A stretch of DNA of 64,000 nucleotides, taken from contig JAEZRJ010000057.1 of assembly GCA_023412855.1 (NCBI GenBank), positions 1 through 64,000 on the forward strand, given 5' to 3'. The notes beneath the pieces were generated by a model. The model was given only the letters and a program-made list of their open reading frames with translations. It made no database searches and had not been told where the DNA came from. This DNA comes from Bacillota bacterium (lineage in GTDB: Bacteria; Bacillota; Clostridia; Lachnospirales; Lachnospiraceae). Positions 25,524 through 33,529 of the stretch are shown one piece after another. Positions within the stretch are counted from its first letter, which is position 1; every line of letters starts with the position of its first letter. The position numbers and the translations under genes are program-made.

Positions 25524-26546
25524 TTATCCCTGCTCCGTAATTACCGGCAGCGTAATTTCCACATCCGTTCCTACATCCTTCGTACTGTAAATATATACTC
25601 CGTATTCTTCCCCGAATAAAAGCTTGATTCTATTATTTACATTGATGACCGCAATTCCGCCCCGTTTTTCCCGCTTAGGCTCCATGACGTCTTCCATGGA
25701 ATTGGTAAGTAATTTGTTGTTCAGCTCCTCCAAAAGTTCATCCGGTATCCCCATTCCATCATCCGATATACGGATGATCAACCGGTCATACGTGCGGTCA
25801 ACGCGAATCTTCAGATTACCCTTCCCTATTTTGGGCTCTATTCCATGATAAATTGAATTCTCGACGATCGGCTGCAATACCAGCTTCGGCAGGAACAGGT
25901 TCAAAGCGGACAGATCGTCCACTTCTTCATCGTACTCTATGCTGAGGCTTAGTTTATCCCCGAACCGGTACTGCTGGATAATGTAATAATTCTCTATATT
26001 CGACAGTTCATCCTCCAGAGTCACCAGCTTATCCACATTCGATATGGTATAGCGGAAAAAAGTAGCCAGGGCTTCCGTCATGGACGCAACCCCGTCCATT
26101 CCGCTGCACAGAGCCTCGCTTCGTATGCTCTCCAGCGTATTATACAAAAAATGAGGATTGATTTGGTTCTGAAGCGCCAGATACTGAGCCTGCTTCTTGG
26201 AAATATTTAAAATCTCCGTCCGGTTCAAGCCTTCTCCGAGCATGCGCAGCGCCTTATTAACGTTTGGACTGACATTTATATTTTGTTCCAACAGATTATC
26301 GACCAGATAGCCTTCCGTATAGAGCTTAATTATTCTGTCAATTTGTTTGTACTTACGGTACACCAATAAGTAACCTACATACAAAATAAGCGCTTCGGCA
26401 ATCACCCCAACGACGAATACTATCTTAAAGCCATCCGCAAGGAGCGCAGCCGCCAGCAATCCGCTCAGCAGAAATACCTGAAGCAGTAACACGAGCAAAA
26501 GCCATAGCTTTACATTCCCAATAAGATACTTTTTATCTTTACTCAT
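25524..26546 (-). CDS. YesM-type sensor histidine kinase (CUT2 sugar locus)
   Basis: About 340 residues. Two adjacent transmembrane helices (about 12-62 from the chosen start) are followed by a short linker and the His_kinase domain, LALQNQINPHFLYNTLESIR, with the phosphoacceptor His in NPHFLYN. The HATPase domain has LVLQPIVENSIYHG and ISDDGMGIP. A GTG at 26600 would add 18 residues but has no ribosome site; the ATG at 26546 has a weak AGG upstream. It has almost no extracytoplasmic domain, unlike the locus-3 kinase, so it probably senses through a partner. Candidates are the CUT2 binding protein or the degenerate ABC protein next to it. Confidence 0.9.
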   Translation of the reverse strand: MSKDKKYLIGNVKLWLLLVLLLQVFLLSGLLAAALLADGFKIVFVVGVIAEALILYVGYLLVYRKYKQIDRIIKLYTEGYLVDNLLEQNINVSPNVNKALRMLGEGLNRTEILNISKKQAQYLALQNQINPHFLYNTLESIRSEALCSGMDGVASMTEALATFFRYTISNVDKLVTLEDELSNIENYYIIQQYRFGDKLSLSIEYDEEVDDLSALNLFLPKLVLQPIVENSIYHGIEPKIGKGNLKIRVDRTYDRLIIRISDDGMGIPDELLEELNNKLLTNSMEDVMEPKREKRGGIAVINVNNRIKLLFGEEYGVYIYSTKDVGTDVEITLPVITEQG

Positions 26547-26673
26547 AACAGAACCTATGCCCTTTCCATACATGCAGACGCTGGACCGGATGTGCAGCAC
26601 ATCTTAGCCACAATATCTGCAAGCAAAATAAATCCCGCTGTAAAAATTTATATATCACACCGTCCTCCGGCGC

Positions 26674-28287
26674 TTACGAATATATCTTTCTATATTCATT
26701 GGGCTTTAAATTCGTATACTTGGCAAAGCCTTTCGTAAAATGCTTATTGTCGCTGTACCCCACCTCGGTGCATATAGCGGCAACACTGAGATTGGTATCC
26801 TTCAAAAGCTCCTTTGCCTTTTCCATTCTTATCTCCGTTAAATATTCAGAAAAGGTCTTTCCTGTTTCTTTCTTGAACAGCGAGCTGAAGTAGGTCGCGT
26901 TAAATCCGACCAGATCGCTTACAATTTCCAGAGATACCGGTTCTTTAAAATGCTCCTTCATATATTGCTTGGCATCCCGGATCGGCTTATTGTCTTCCTG
27001 CTGCTTCTCTGCCACAGCCTTTCGAAACGACATTACTATAGCCCGGGTCAGGTAGGAAAAAACCTCCTCCGCAGTTCCTATGTTCTCGATATCCGTACTG
27101 AATTTTTCAAAGAAGCTTTCCGCTTCCTTCACTGCGAATTTGTTCTGCCTCATGGTGAATAAATATAGATTCATCGCTTCCTTTGACATTTGGATGATTT
27201 CGTGTCCTGTCGTATTCTCTTTATTCCTCAGAGCGGTCTGCAAATAACGGAGCGCATTTATGAGAGAGGCCTCACTGAGCTTTTCCAGCGAATCTGTCAT
27301 CTGTTTGTTAAAGTCGTAAAAAAGCTTGCTGTCGGCGACTTCATTCAAGGATGTGTTCTCTCCTTCGATCACTTTATTGATGCCCAGGATCAGCCTCTGC
27401 TCAATCGCCCACGATGCTGTTTTAAGGGAAATAATGAAGCCGGATATGTCCTCTTCTACAATTCCCGCTCCCAGGGTAATCCTCAGATTTTCTAAAATAT
27501 CCTTCTGCAAAAGCAGCTCATCCAAGATCGATTTCAGTGTTTTACGGATGGAGCGTTTGCTTTCATTGCTGAAGTTGAGCACCGCATAACACATATTTCC
27601 GTCAAATACGCATTCCATTTCATAGCATTCTCCGGCAAGGCGCTTGTTTACCGATTGCAGCACCTTGTCCTGAATATAGGTAATATTGCTTTGAAAAGAG
27701 CTGTCGATCCCATCTATTTTTATTAAGATAACTTGGTAGCAGCCTTTCCTGAATTTATAATGATATTCGTCATTAATAACCTCAATGGTCATTTCTTCTT
27801 TTCTTTTCTCTTTTCGGAATAATACCTCTGTAAAAAAGGCTGATCTAAGCTTATCCACACTATTTTTGACCGTTATCCGGTTCTGTTCTTCGGCGGAAAG
27901 CCTTTCCTTCTTCTCCATATATTCCTCCCTTATTCTCGTAAGGGTATCCGTAAGCTCCGCCTTCTTGATCGGCTTGAGCAAATAGTCCTTCACTCCGTAG
28001 CGTATGGCATTCTGGGCATATTCGAAATGACGGTATCCGCTGATAATGATGATATCCATATCTGTGCATGTTTCTTTGGCTCTTCTGATCATTTCAAGAC
28101 CGTCATAGCCCGGCATGCGGATATCCGTTATCACGATATCAGGATGGTATTTCTGAATTGCTTCCAAGGCCTCTATTCCGTTGTGGACAATAGCCTGCAC
28201 CTGCATATCCAATTGCTCCCAGTCCACTAGTTTATAAATTAACTGGCAGATTTTATCCTCGTCATCGGCAATAATAACCTTCATCAT
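26674..28287 (-). CDS. YesN-type response regulator with AraC DNA-binding domain (CUT2 sugar locus)
   Basis: 537 residues. The receiver domain has ADDE and phosphoacceptor Asp55 in VITDIRMPG; a long helical middle region follows. The C-terminal AraC domain (about 435-537) includes LEIVSDLVGFNATYFSSLFK and VAAICTEVGYSDNKHFTKGF. GGAGGGTT directly precedes the ATG. It is the first gene of the locus and is transcribed from a promoter with consensus-like spacing at 28316-28344. It is expected to activate the downstream transporter genes in response to the kinase. Confidence 0.94.
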   Translation of the reverse strand: MMKVIIADDEDKICQLIYKLVDWEQLDMQVQAIVHNGIEALEAIQKYHPDIVITDIRMPGYDGLEMIRRAKETCTDMDIIIISGYRHFEYAQNAIRYGVKDYLLKPIKKAELTDTLTRIREEYMEKKERLSAEEQNRITVKNSVDKLRSAFFTEVLFRKEKRKEEMTIEVINDEYHYKFRKGCYQVILIKIDGIDSSFQSNITYIQDKVLQSVNKRLAGECYEMECVFDGNMCYAVLNFSNESKRSIRKTLKSILDELLLQKDILENLRITLGAGIVEEDISGFIISLKTASWAIEQRLILGINKVIEGENTSLNEVADSKLFYDFNKQMTDSLEKLSEASLINALRYLQTALRNKENTTGHEIIQMSKEAMNLYLFTMRQNKFAVKEAESFFEKFSTDIENIGTAEEVFSYLTRAIVMSFRKAVAEKQQEDNKPIRDAKQYMKEHFKEPVSLEIVSDLVGFNATYFSSLFKKETGKTFSEYLTEIRMEKAKELLKDTNLSVAAICTEVGYSDNKHFTKGFAKYTNLKPNEYRKIYS

Positions 28288-28315
28288 AACCCTCCTTTAA
28301 CAGTAAATATTTATT

Positions 28316-28344
28316 ATTATAGCAGTTAAGCTATTGGGTAACAA
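28316..28344 (-). promoter_or_regulatory. Promoter of the YesN/YesM operon (CUT2 locus)
   Basis: Minus-strand -35 TTGTTA (28339-28344) and perfect -10 TATAAT (28316-28321) with 17-base spacing, about 30 bases before the start codon. Confidence 0.7.
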
Positions 28345-28380
28345 CTTTTTATTCCACTGCTATTTTTTAGACAATTTATA

Positions 28381-28409
28381 CGTTACTGTTCACTCCGTTC
28401 ACAGTAACG
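28381..28409. repeat. Dispersed stem-loop repeat, copy 1
   Basis: CGTTACTG and CAGTAACG form an eight-base stem around TTCACTCCGTTCA. The same unit recurs at 29368-29395 and 34888-34916, and copies 1 and 3 share further flanking sequence (GCATGAT.TTCTGC). The remaining part of the 28288-28593 gap holds the two divergent promoters. Confidence 0.75.
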
Positions 28410-28528
28410 CATGATTTCTGCATGCAAAGGATGTATCTCATTAACAATGTACAGTATAAAAAGCAATATATGTAATAAGCATGATAATAACGGGCTTAAT
28501 AAAAAATTCAAAAAATAATAAAATAATA

Positions 28529-28559
28529 TTGACTCTCACGTTACGTCATAGTGTAGATT
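28529..28559 (+). promoter_or_regulatory. MerR-type promoter of the tipA-like gene (19-base spacer)
   Basis: TTGACT (28529-28534) and TAGATT (28554-28559) are separated by 19 bases, the stretched spacing characteristic of promoters untwisted by MerR-family activators. The spacer holds an imperfect dyad centred on TTACGTCATAG. The gene is therefore probably autoactivated when its ligand binds. Confidence 0.65.
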
Positions 28560-28593
28560 ATAGTTACGGCCGAGAAATGGAGGTGTTCCCACA

Positions 28594-29340
28594 TTGAATT
28601 TAAAAATAAAAGAAATCGCAGACCTGACCGGGGTTACTGTGCGCACTCTTCACTATTATGATGAAATAAGCTTATTAAAGCCGGGCGTTGTGACTGAAAC
28701 AGGGTATCGCCTTTATAATGAAGATAACCTCGAACTGCTGCAGCAAATATTGTTTTTCAGAGAACTGGACTTTCCTCTAATCGAGATAAAGGAAATCGTG
28801 ACCAGTCCCCTCTTCGACAAAACAAAAGCTTTGCAAAAGCATCGGGAGCTGCTTCTTAAGAAGCGGGAACGTCTGGACAATTTAATCAATTTAACAGAAA
28901 AAACATTAAAAGGAGAGTCTACAATGAGTTTTAAAGAATTTGATATGACAGAAATCGAAGAATCGATGAAAGAATACGCAGAGGAAGTGCAGGAACGCTG
29001 GGGCAATACGCAGGCTTATGCGCAGAGCAGGAAACGCACATCCTCCTACAACAAGGAGCAATGGGCACAAATCGACGCAGAGGTAAAGGGAATCTTCCGC
29101 ACCTTCGCAGACCTTAGCAGCCAAGGGCTATCCCCCGGCAGCGAACAGGCGCAAGCTGCGGTAAAAAGCTGGCAGAATTGCATTTCCAGCCACTTTTACA
29201 CATGCAGCGATGAAATGCTCGCATCCCTCGGCATGATGTATACCGGGGATGAACGATTCCGTAAAAACCTCGATGGGTTCGGCGATGGTACTGCACAGTT
29301 CATGTCGAAGTCCATTGAAATCTATTGCACAGGCCGGTAA
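28594..29340 (+). CDS. tipA: TipAL-like MerR-family regulator with TipAS antibiotic-recognition domain
   Basis: 248 residues from a TTG start with GGAGG ten bases upstream. Residues 3-70 are the MerR winged helix (IADLTGVTVRTLHYYDEISLLKP split by the turn), residues about 72-108 the antiparallel dimer coil, and about 118-246 the all-helical TipAS domain (SFKEFDMTEIEESMKEYAEE, then YTGDERFRKNLDGFGDGTA). Such proteins bind thiopeptides or other cyclic compounds and activate transcription, including their own. The promoter has the 19-base MerR spacing. An internal ATG at 28924 with a strong ribosome site could make the ligand domain alone, as in Streptomyces tipA. No resistance gene is adjacent in the same direction. 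Confidence 0.92.
   Translation: MNLKIKEIADLTGVTVRTLHYYDEISLLKPGVVTETGYRLYNEDNLELLQQILFFRELDFPLIEIKEIVTSPLFDKTKALQKHRELLLKKRERLDNLINLTEKTLKGESTMSFKEFDMTEIEESMKEYAEEVQERWGNTQAYAQSRKRTSSYNKEQWAQIDAEVKGIFRTFADLSSQGLSPGSEQAQAAVKSWQNCISSHFYTCSDEMLASLGMMYTGDERFRKNLDGFGDGTAQFMSKSIEIYCTGR
28911..28926 (+). promoter_or_regulatory. Internal ribosome-binding site and start for a free TipAS-like domain
   Basis: AAAGGAG (28911-28917 region) lies eight bases before an in-frame ATG at 28924. Translation from here gives 138 residues that cover exactly the TipAS-like ligand domain and omit the helix-turn-helix and coil. The site is stronger than that of the full-length TTG start. Confidence 0.7.
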
Positions 29341-29360
29341 GCGAAAGCTTCCGGCCTGTG
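29328..29360 (+). terminator. Strong hairpin overlapping the tipA-like stop codon
   Basis: CACAGGCCGG (29328-29337) pairs perfectly with CCGGCCTGTG (29351-29360). The following sequence is only moderately T-rich, so termination efficiency is uncertain; it may also stabilise the mRNA end. Confidence 0.5.
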
Positions 29361-29367
29361 GGCTGTT

Positions 29368-29395
29368 GTTACTGTTCACTCCGTTCTCAGTAACG
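29368..29395. repeat. Dispersed stem-loop repeat, copy 2
   Basis: Same stem-loop as at 28381 (GTTACTG/CAGTAAC arms, loop TTCACTCCGTTCT), here directly after the tipA-like hairpin. A degraded match to the right end of the 34.9 kb element occurs at about 29840-29892 (ending TTAACAGTAAC), just before bioY. Confidence 0.75.
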
Positions 29396-29417
29396 GGCTG
29401 TTTTTCTATATGAAGTT

Positions 29418-29786
29418 TTACCTGCAAATGGCATTCCACTCACAGTCGCCGCAAACCGCTTCGCGCTTCCCGGCTCCCAGAATATTCTCATTCAAAAGCT
29501 GCTCGAACAGCTTCCATTCTATTTCCACTTTCTGGTCCAGACTGCATAGGCGCAGCACTTCTTTATCATACCGCTGCACCTTCTCCTCACTTTCGCACGA
29601 CCCCTTTTTATTATGCAGGCAAACGCTGCATATTTCATCAGTCCGGCTATGGAGGAGAACGGTGGGATTCTTGCTGACCTCCGCTTTTATCTCCGTCATA
29701 TGCTTTACGAATTCGCTGCTATATCCCTTTCCTCCGAAAAAGGAGAGGCACAGCCCATGATGCGGCCTTATTTCATATATTTTCAT
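29418..29786 (-). CDS. DUF1284 family cysteine-rich protein
   Basis: About 122 residues from the ATG at 29786, which begins MKIYEIRPHHGLCLSFFGGK, the family's characteristic opening; an ATG at 29813 would add nine residues. Paired cysteines (ICSVCLHN and CGDCEWNAICR) suggest a metal or iron-sulfur site, and RPHH is likely part of it. The function of DUF1284 is unknown. It is monocistronic, convergent with the tipA-like gene. Confidence 0.82.
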   Translation of the reverse strand: MKIYEIRPHHGLCLSFFGGKGYSSEFVKHMTEIKAEVSKNPTVLLHSRTDEICSVCLHNKKGSCESEEKVQRYDKEVLRLCSLDQKVEIEWKLFEQLLNENILGAGKREAVCGDCEWNAICR

Positions 29787-29890
29787 AATGCTTTTATTTC
29801 CTTTTTTTAGCATCCATTTATTCCTGCTTACAGAGGTTTACAAAGCAGCACTCATCTTTTAAATCACGTTCTTGCGTAGCTTAACAGTAA

Positions 29891-30448
29891 CTACAAAGTT
29901 CCGATTACTCTGTTTAAACGCCTGCTAAGTATAAGCGCCAGTGCCAGCTTCACAAGATCGGGAATAATAAACGGAATCACGCACCAGCCAAGAACAGTTC
30001 CAAGCCCAACCGCTCCCGTGTTTTTTGCGTACAGCATCATGAACCACAAGGTGCCGAAGGCATAACAAACTATCAGACCTAATACCATGGAAACTATCAT
30101 CACCCAACTCTTTCTGCCTAACAGTCTTTCCGCCCCCCACATAATGAGTGCAATAAACACGAATCCAATAATATATCCTCCTGTATTTCCGAGCAAATTC
30201 CCCATACCACCCATACCGCCTGCCCATACCGGCAGTCCGATGGCTCCAAGAAGTATATAAATTAAAATTGCAACAGTCCCCCTCTTGCCTCCTAAAACAC
30301 CTACCGCCAGGAAGACCCCAAAGGTCTGTAAGGTAAACGGAACCACCGTAGGAATTGCTATCCAAGAACAAATCGCCATTAACACTGCAAAAATTGCTAT
30401 GTATGCCATATCATATGTCTTACTTTTTCCTGCCTTCACTGCGTCCAT
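29891..30448 (-). CDS. bioY: BioY biotin transporter substrate-capture (S) component
   Basis: 185 residues with six transmembrane helices. The BioY signature is clear: FTLQTFGVFLAVGVLGGKRG followed by LLGAIGLPVWAGG and GGYIIGFVF. It binds biotin in the membrane and works with the energy-coupling factor module (EcfA/EcfT), not encoded here. GGAGG is seven bases before the ATG. A consensus-like promoter lies about 150 bases upstream, leaving a 140-base, G-poor leader with short direct repeats; no biotin operator or riboswitch is obvious in it. Confidence 0.96.
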   Translation of the reverse strand: MDAVKAGKSKTYDMAYIAIFAVLMAICSWIAIPTVVPFTLQTFGVFLAVGVLGGKRGTVAILIYILLGAIGLPVWAGGMGGMGNLLGNTGGYIIGFVFIALIMWGAERLLGRKSWVMIVSMVLGLIVCYAFGTLWFMMLYAKNTGAVGLGTVLGWCVIPFIIPDLVKLALALILSRRLNRVIGTL

Positions 30449-30595
30449 GTCATATCCTCCGTCTCAATCCAAAAATATTGATTACTTAATTTACTATTAA
30501 GTTTTATTGTTATTAAGTTTTAGTGCTGTTTTGGTACTGTTTTATTTTGTTGTTATTTCTTAAATTATGCTGTTACTTTTCTTGAGCTCTGTGAA

Positions 30596-30624
30596 AGTAT
30601 ATCATTTCAGCCTACCATTGTCAA
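30596..30624 (-). promoter_or_regulatory. Promoter of bioY
   Basis: Perfect -35 TTGACA (30619-30624) and -10 TATACT (30596-30601) with 17 bases between, on the minus strand. The leader to the bioY start is about 140 bases, A/C-rich, and contains a repeated AAAACTTAATA unit about 17 bases apart (around 30490-30525). Confidence 0.75.
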
Positions 30625-30739
30625 CTTTTTTTCTTTACTGGTTGACAATCCGTTTATAAAGCTCACAGCCTCTTTTATATTCATCATGTTCAATCCGGAT
30701 TTCTCTATAAAAACTTTCTTCGGCAGCACTACTTTTATT

Positions 30740-30840
30740 CCGCGTGCGTAGCTGCGCATCGTTTATACGGAGGGCGGCACGAGTGTTCTCCACTCGTGTT
30801 TATATCATGGTAAGGTAATACTTTCACACATTAAAACAGC
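30740..30840. repeat. Intergenic repeat elements between bioY and the rubredoxin-fusion gene
   Basis: The 30449-30959 gap holds no convincing gene. 30740-30760 matches 59771-59791 with two differences (CCGCGYGCGWAGCTGCGCATC). 30787-30840 (CTCGTGTTTATATCAT, then AATACTTTCA and TTAAA.CAGC) matches the reverse complement of 35955-36015. These are dispersed intergenic repeats. Confidence 0.6.
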
Positions 30841-30853
30841 CTTTCCTGTAATA

Positions 30854-30931
30854 TAAAAAAGCGGCTTGCATTTTCTTACTGAAACCCACCTTCACTACAT
30901 AAATGGTTTCATTTAGAAAATACAGCCGCTT
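30854..30931 (-). terminator. Terminator with a three-part stem after the flavin reductase-rubredoxin gene
   Basis: AAGCGGCT, ATTTTCT and GAAACC on one side pair with GGTTTC, AGAAAAT and AGCCGCTT on the other, interrupted by small internal loops. On the minus strand the stem is followed by a run of T residues. This is an unusually long terminator hairpin of about 73 bases. Confidence 0.8.
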
Positions 30932-30959
30932 ACGCCTTCTCAATCTCTTATTCTTACCT

Positions 30960-31616
30960 TTATTCTTCTACCCTCGTAAACCTATCCGATCCCATTCCGC
31001 AAACGGGACATTTGAACTCTTCCGGTATCGGGTCTTCTCCTTCATAAACATATCCGCACACCTGGCAGACATATTTCACCTTGCTTTCGCTTTCTTTTGC
31101 CGGCTGGGTTTTTTCCTCAGGCAAATAAGTCGGAGCATTTTTAGGGCTTTTTCCTTTTATAACATTATGGTAATAAGCATAGGTCATGGCTTGCGACGAA
31201 GGGTCATAAACCTGCGCATCCAGTACCTTTCCTAAAAATACCGTATGGCTGGCTGTCTCCATCTTGTTGATGACTTCGCATACTACATAACCGCATGTAG
31301 ATTTTACTACGGGTACTCCCTGAACTATTTCGTAATTTACATCCGTAAACTTGTCCACATCTTTTCCAGAGCAGAAACCGAATTTACCGATCAAGCCGGA
31401 ATCGGAATCCTCTGCCAGAATGGAAAAAGTAAAATTACCATTGGCATCGATGCATCCGTTCGTGTAATTGTCGTGATTAATGCTTATCGCTACAGTCGCC
31501 GGATCAGATGTAATCTGCATGATGCTGTTGGCAATGCAGCCCGTCGGACGCTCTCCGTCCATCGTCGAAACAATGTATACTCCGTAAGACATATCTCTGA
31601 AAATATTAGTATCCAT
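30960..31616 (-). CDS. Flavin reductase (flavoredoxin)-rubredoxin fusion protein
   Basis: About 218 residues. Residues 1-150 are an FMN-binding flavin reductase-like domain (MSYGVYIVSTMDGERPTGCI followed by AISINHDNYT and GKFGFCSGKDVDKF). After a Lys/Glu/Ser linker, residues about 168-218 form a rubredoxin with both iron-binding motifs, CQVCGYVYEG and CPVCGMGSDRF. This is the layout of high-molecular-weight rubredoxin (Hrb) of anaerobes, which passes electrons from NAD(P)H to oxygen- or NO-reducing flavodiiron proteins. The ATG at 31616 has GGAGG eight bases upstream; an ATG at 31631 overlaps that ribosome site. The neighbouring Crp/Fnr gene may control it. Confidence 0.93.
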   Translation of the reverse strand: MDTNIFRDMSYGVYIVSTMDGERPTGCIANSIMQITSDPATVAISINHDNYTNGCIDANGNFTFSILAEDSDSGLIGKFGFCSGKDVDKFTDVNYEIVQGVPVVKSTCGYVVCEVINKMETASHTVFLGKVLDAQVYDPSSQAMTYAYYHNVIKGKSPKNAPTYLPEEKTQPAKESESKVKYVCQVCGYVYEGEDPIPEEFKCPVCGMGSDRFTRVEE

Positions 31617-31685
31617 AACCCTAACCTCCATATATTTTTATTTTCATAAATAATCATTATACAGTTGTTAAATTAATAACAATTA

Positions 31686-32396
31686 CTATTTTACTATAAC
31701 ATTTTTTTCTGCAAAGTCAAGCGCTCCCCCTCCCGAACTGCTAAGCTTAAACTTATTTTTTTCAAAAGAAATAATGCCTTCCTTACGCAGCTTTCCAAGC
31801 TCCTTCGACATGGCGCTCCGGTCTACAGAAAGATAATCGGCCATCTGCTGTCTGTCAAAAGGAATTATAAATTCCGGGCTGTGAGCCTTTCTAGACTGTT
31901 CTGAGAGATAGGACAGCAGCTTTTCCCTTGTGCTTCTCTGCATGATGTGTCCCATCTTCGCCGTCAGCATCAAATTTTTCCCCGCAAGCACATCTAAGAG
32001 GTTTCGGACCAGAAGGTTGTGAAATCTGCTTTCCGCTCCGTCCGCACCGGTCACTTTATAAATATCGAGGAAAAGAACTTCCGCCTTGTCAGCCGCAACC
32101 ACATCCACCCCCAACTCCTCAAAGCGAAGGCACGCATAGGTCTCTGCAAAAATCTGTCCGGGACCGATTTCTGTTAAAATATTCCTATTTCCCCAAAAAT
32201 CCTCCCTCACGATATGGACATCCCCATAGAGTACCATGCCGAGCAAATGTACGTGTTCTCCCATTCTGAAAATAAATTCTTCTTTTTCATAGCTTTGGAT
32301 ATACGCTCCGAGCACACGGAACATTTCTTCTGTTTCATCTTCTTCAATACCTGCAAAAAGCGGACTTCGTTTTATAATTTCAAAATATTCTTTCAT
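31686..32396 (-). CDS. Crp/Fnr-family transcriptional regulator
   Basis: About 236 residues from the ATG at 32396 (GGAG six bases upstream); a longer frame to 32441 lacks a ribosome site. A cyclic-nucleotide-binding-like beta roll (about 10-120, LLGMVLYGDVHIVREDFWGN) is followed by the dimer helix and a Crp-type helix-turn-helix, RQQMADYLSVDRSAMSKELG. There is no N-terminal cysteine cluster for a [4Fe-4S] centre of the Fnr type. It is divergent from a ferredoxin gene and upstream of the flavin reductase-rubredoxin gene. Regulators in this setting often respond to nitrosative or redox stress; that is inference. Confidence 0.9.
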   Translation of the reverse strand: MKEYFEIIKRSPLFAGIEEDETEEMFRVLGAYIQSYEKEEFIFRMGEHVHLLGMVLYGDVHIVREDFWGNRNILTEIGPGQIFAETYACLRFEELGVDVVAADKAEVLFLDIYKVTGADGAESRFHNLLVRNLLDVLAGKNLMLTAKMGHIMQRSTREKLLSYLSEQSRKAHSPEFIIPFDRQQMADYLSVDRSAMSKELGKLRKEGIISFEKNKFKLSSSGGGALDFAEKNVIVK

Positions 32397-32533
32397 AAAA
32401 TTCTCCATTTCGCACGTCTTAGGACACGGTACAAACAGCAATGGGAGTTCTGCTTTCTTTCACACCAGTAACCTCGTGTTTTCCAACAGTTGCAAGTATA
32501 TAATTTTAAAAATTTTTTAATTGTTTTGATTAC

Positions 32534-32547
32534 GTTGCAAAAACAAC
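32534..32547. promoter_or_regulatory. Short palindrome between the Crp/Fnr and ferredoxin genes
   Basis: GTTG-N6-CAAC (GTTGCAAAAACAAC) lies in the AT-rich divergent region and is a candidate operator for the Crp/Fnr-type regulator. The half-sites differ from the classic Fnr TTGAT and Crp TGTGA half-sites. Confidence 0.35.
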
Positions 32548-32709
32548 ATACTTCTTTCTAATATTCTACTATACTCATCACATAAGAACAAGGAAGAAAA
32601 TGCGGAGTAACGAGTTTAAATCGGAAAGGATGATATTAGGTTGAAAAATAAAAGCTTTTTTCAACATCCTGATTTATACGTGTGCCAAAGCACACAGATA
32701 GGAGTTAAG

Positions 32710-33420
32710 ATGAAAAGAACGATCATAAAAATTGATACGGATAAATGTAATGGATGCGGTGCATGCGCGGCTGCTTGTCACGAGGGCGCTATTGGAATGG
32801 TAGACGGCAAAGCCGTACTGCTTCGGGATGATTACTGCGACGGTCTGGGCAACTGCCTCCCTGTCTGCCCTACGGAAGCTATCAGCTTCGAGGAACGTGA
32901 GGCGGCTGCCTATGACGAAGAAGCCGTAAAGCAGAATCAATTAAGAAAGGAAAGGGACGCCGCTCCGGCATTTACCTGCCCCGGTTCCCGCTCACAGGCT
33001 CTCGAAAGAAAAGCTCTCCCTGCAGAAGAGAAGAGCCATAGCTTTGAAGAAATAAACAGCGAACTGATGCAATGGCCCGTTCAGATCAAACTGGTTCCTG
33101 TTAATGCACCTTATTTTGACAATGCCAATCTGCTGATCGCTGCCGATTGTACTGCATATGCCTATGGCAATTTCCATCGCGATTTTATTAAAAACCATAT
33201 TACCGTTATCGGCTGTCCTAAGCTCGACATGGAGGATTACAGCGAGAAATTAACTGAAATCATAAAGAACAATAATATAAAGAGCGTAAAAATCGTAAGA
33301 ATGGAAGTCCCCTGCTGCGGAGGAATCGAAGCTGCTGCTAAAACCGCTCTTCAGGCAAGCGGAAAATTCATACCTTGGCAAGTAATAACGATAGGTACTA
33401 ATGGAGAAATCCTCGCGTAA
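32710..33420 (+). CDS. 4Fe-4S dicluster ferredoxin-like protein
   Basis: About 236 residues from the ATG at 32710, preceded by TAGGAG five bases away; an upstream in-frame TTG at 32641 adds a non-conserved tail. The N-terminal 60 residues carry two iron-sulfur motifs, CNGCGACAAACHEG and CDGLGNCLPVCP. The remaining part (ELMQWPVQIKLVPVNAPYFD, then a Cys at about 158 and PCCGG near the end) is the C-terminal domain often seen in stand-alone ferredoxins of anaerobes, possibly holding another metal centre. It is divergent from the Crp/Fnr gene, a frequent pairing in Clostridia. The redox partner is unknown. Confidence 0.9.
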   Translation: MKRTIIKIDTDKCNGCGACAAACHEGAIGMVDGKAVLLRDDYCDGLGNCLPVCPTEAISFEEREAAAYDEEAVKQNQLRKERDAAPAFTCPGSRSQALERKALPAEEKSHSFEEINSELMQWPVQIKLVPVNAPYFDNANLLIAADCTAYAYGNFHRDFIKNHITVIGCPKLDMEDYSEKLTEIIKNNNIKSVKIVRMEVPCCGGIEAAAKTALQASGKFIPWQVITIGTNGEILA

Positions 33421-33473
33421 AAACAGAATGCTTCCTTCTGAAAAACAGAAAACTTCCCTCTGAAAAGGGGTTA

Positions 33474-33513
33474 GGCTTGTTTACCAATACCTGGTAAACA
33501 AGCCCTTTATTTA
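33474..33513. terminator. Bidirectional terminator after the ferredoxin gene
   Basis: GGCTTGTTTACCA (33474-33486) pairs perfectly with TGGTAAACAAGCC (33492-33504), followed by CTTTATTT. It separates the ferredoxin gene from the convergent HPr-like gene. Confidence 0.85.
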
Positions 33514-33529
33514 TGATGAAATATATACA

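Noticed and set aside
30449..30620. Biotin operator or riboswitch upstream of bioY
   Set aside because: The leader has short AAAACTTAATA repeats but no BirA-type inverted repeat that I can recognise, so only the promoter is called.
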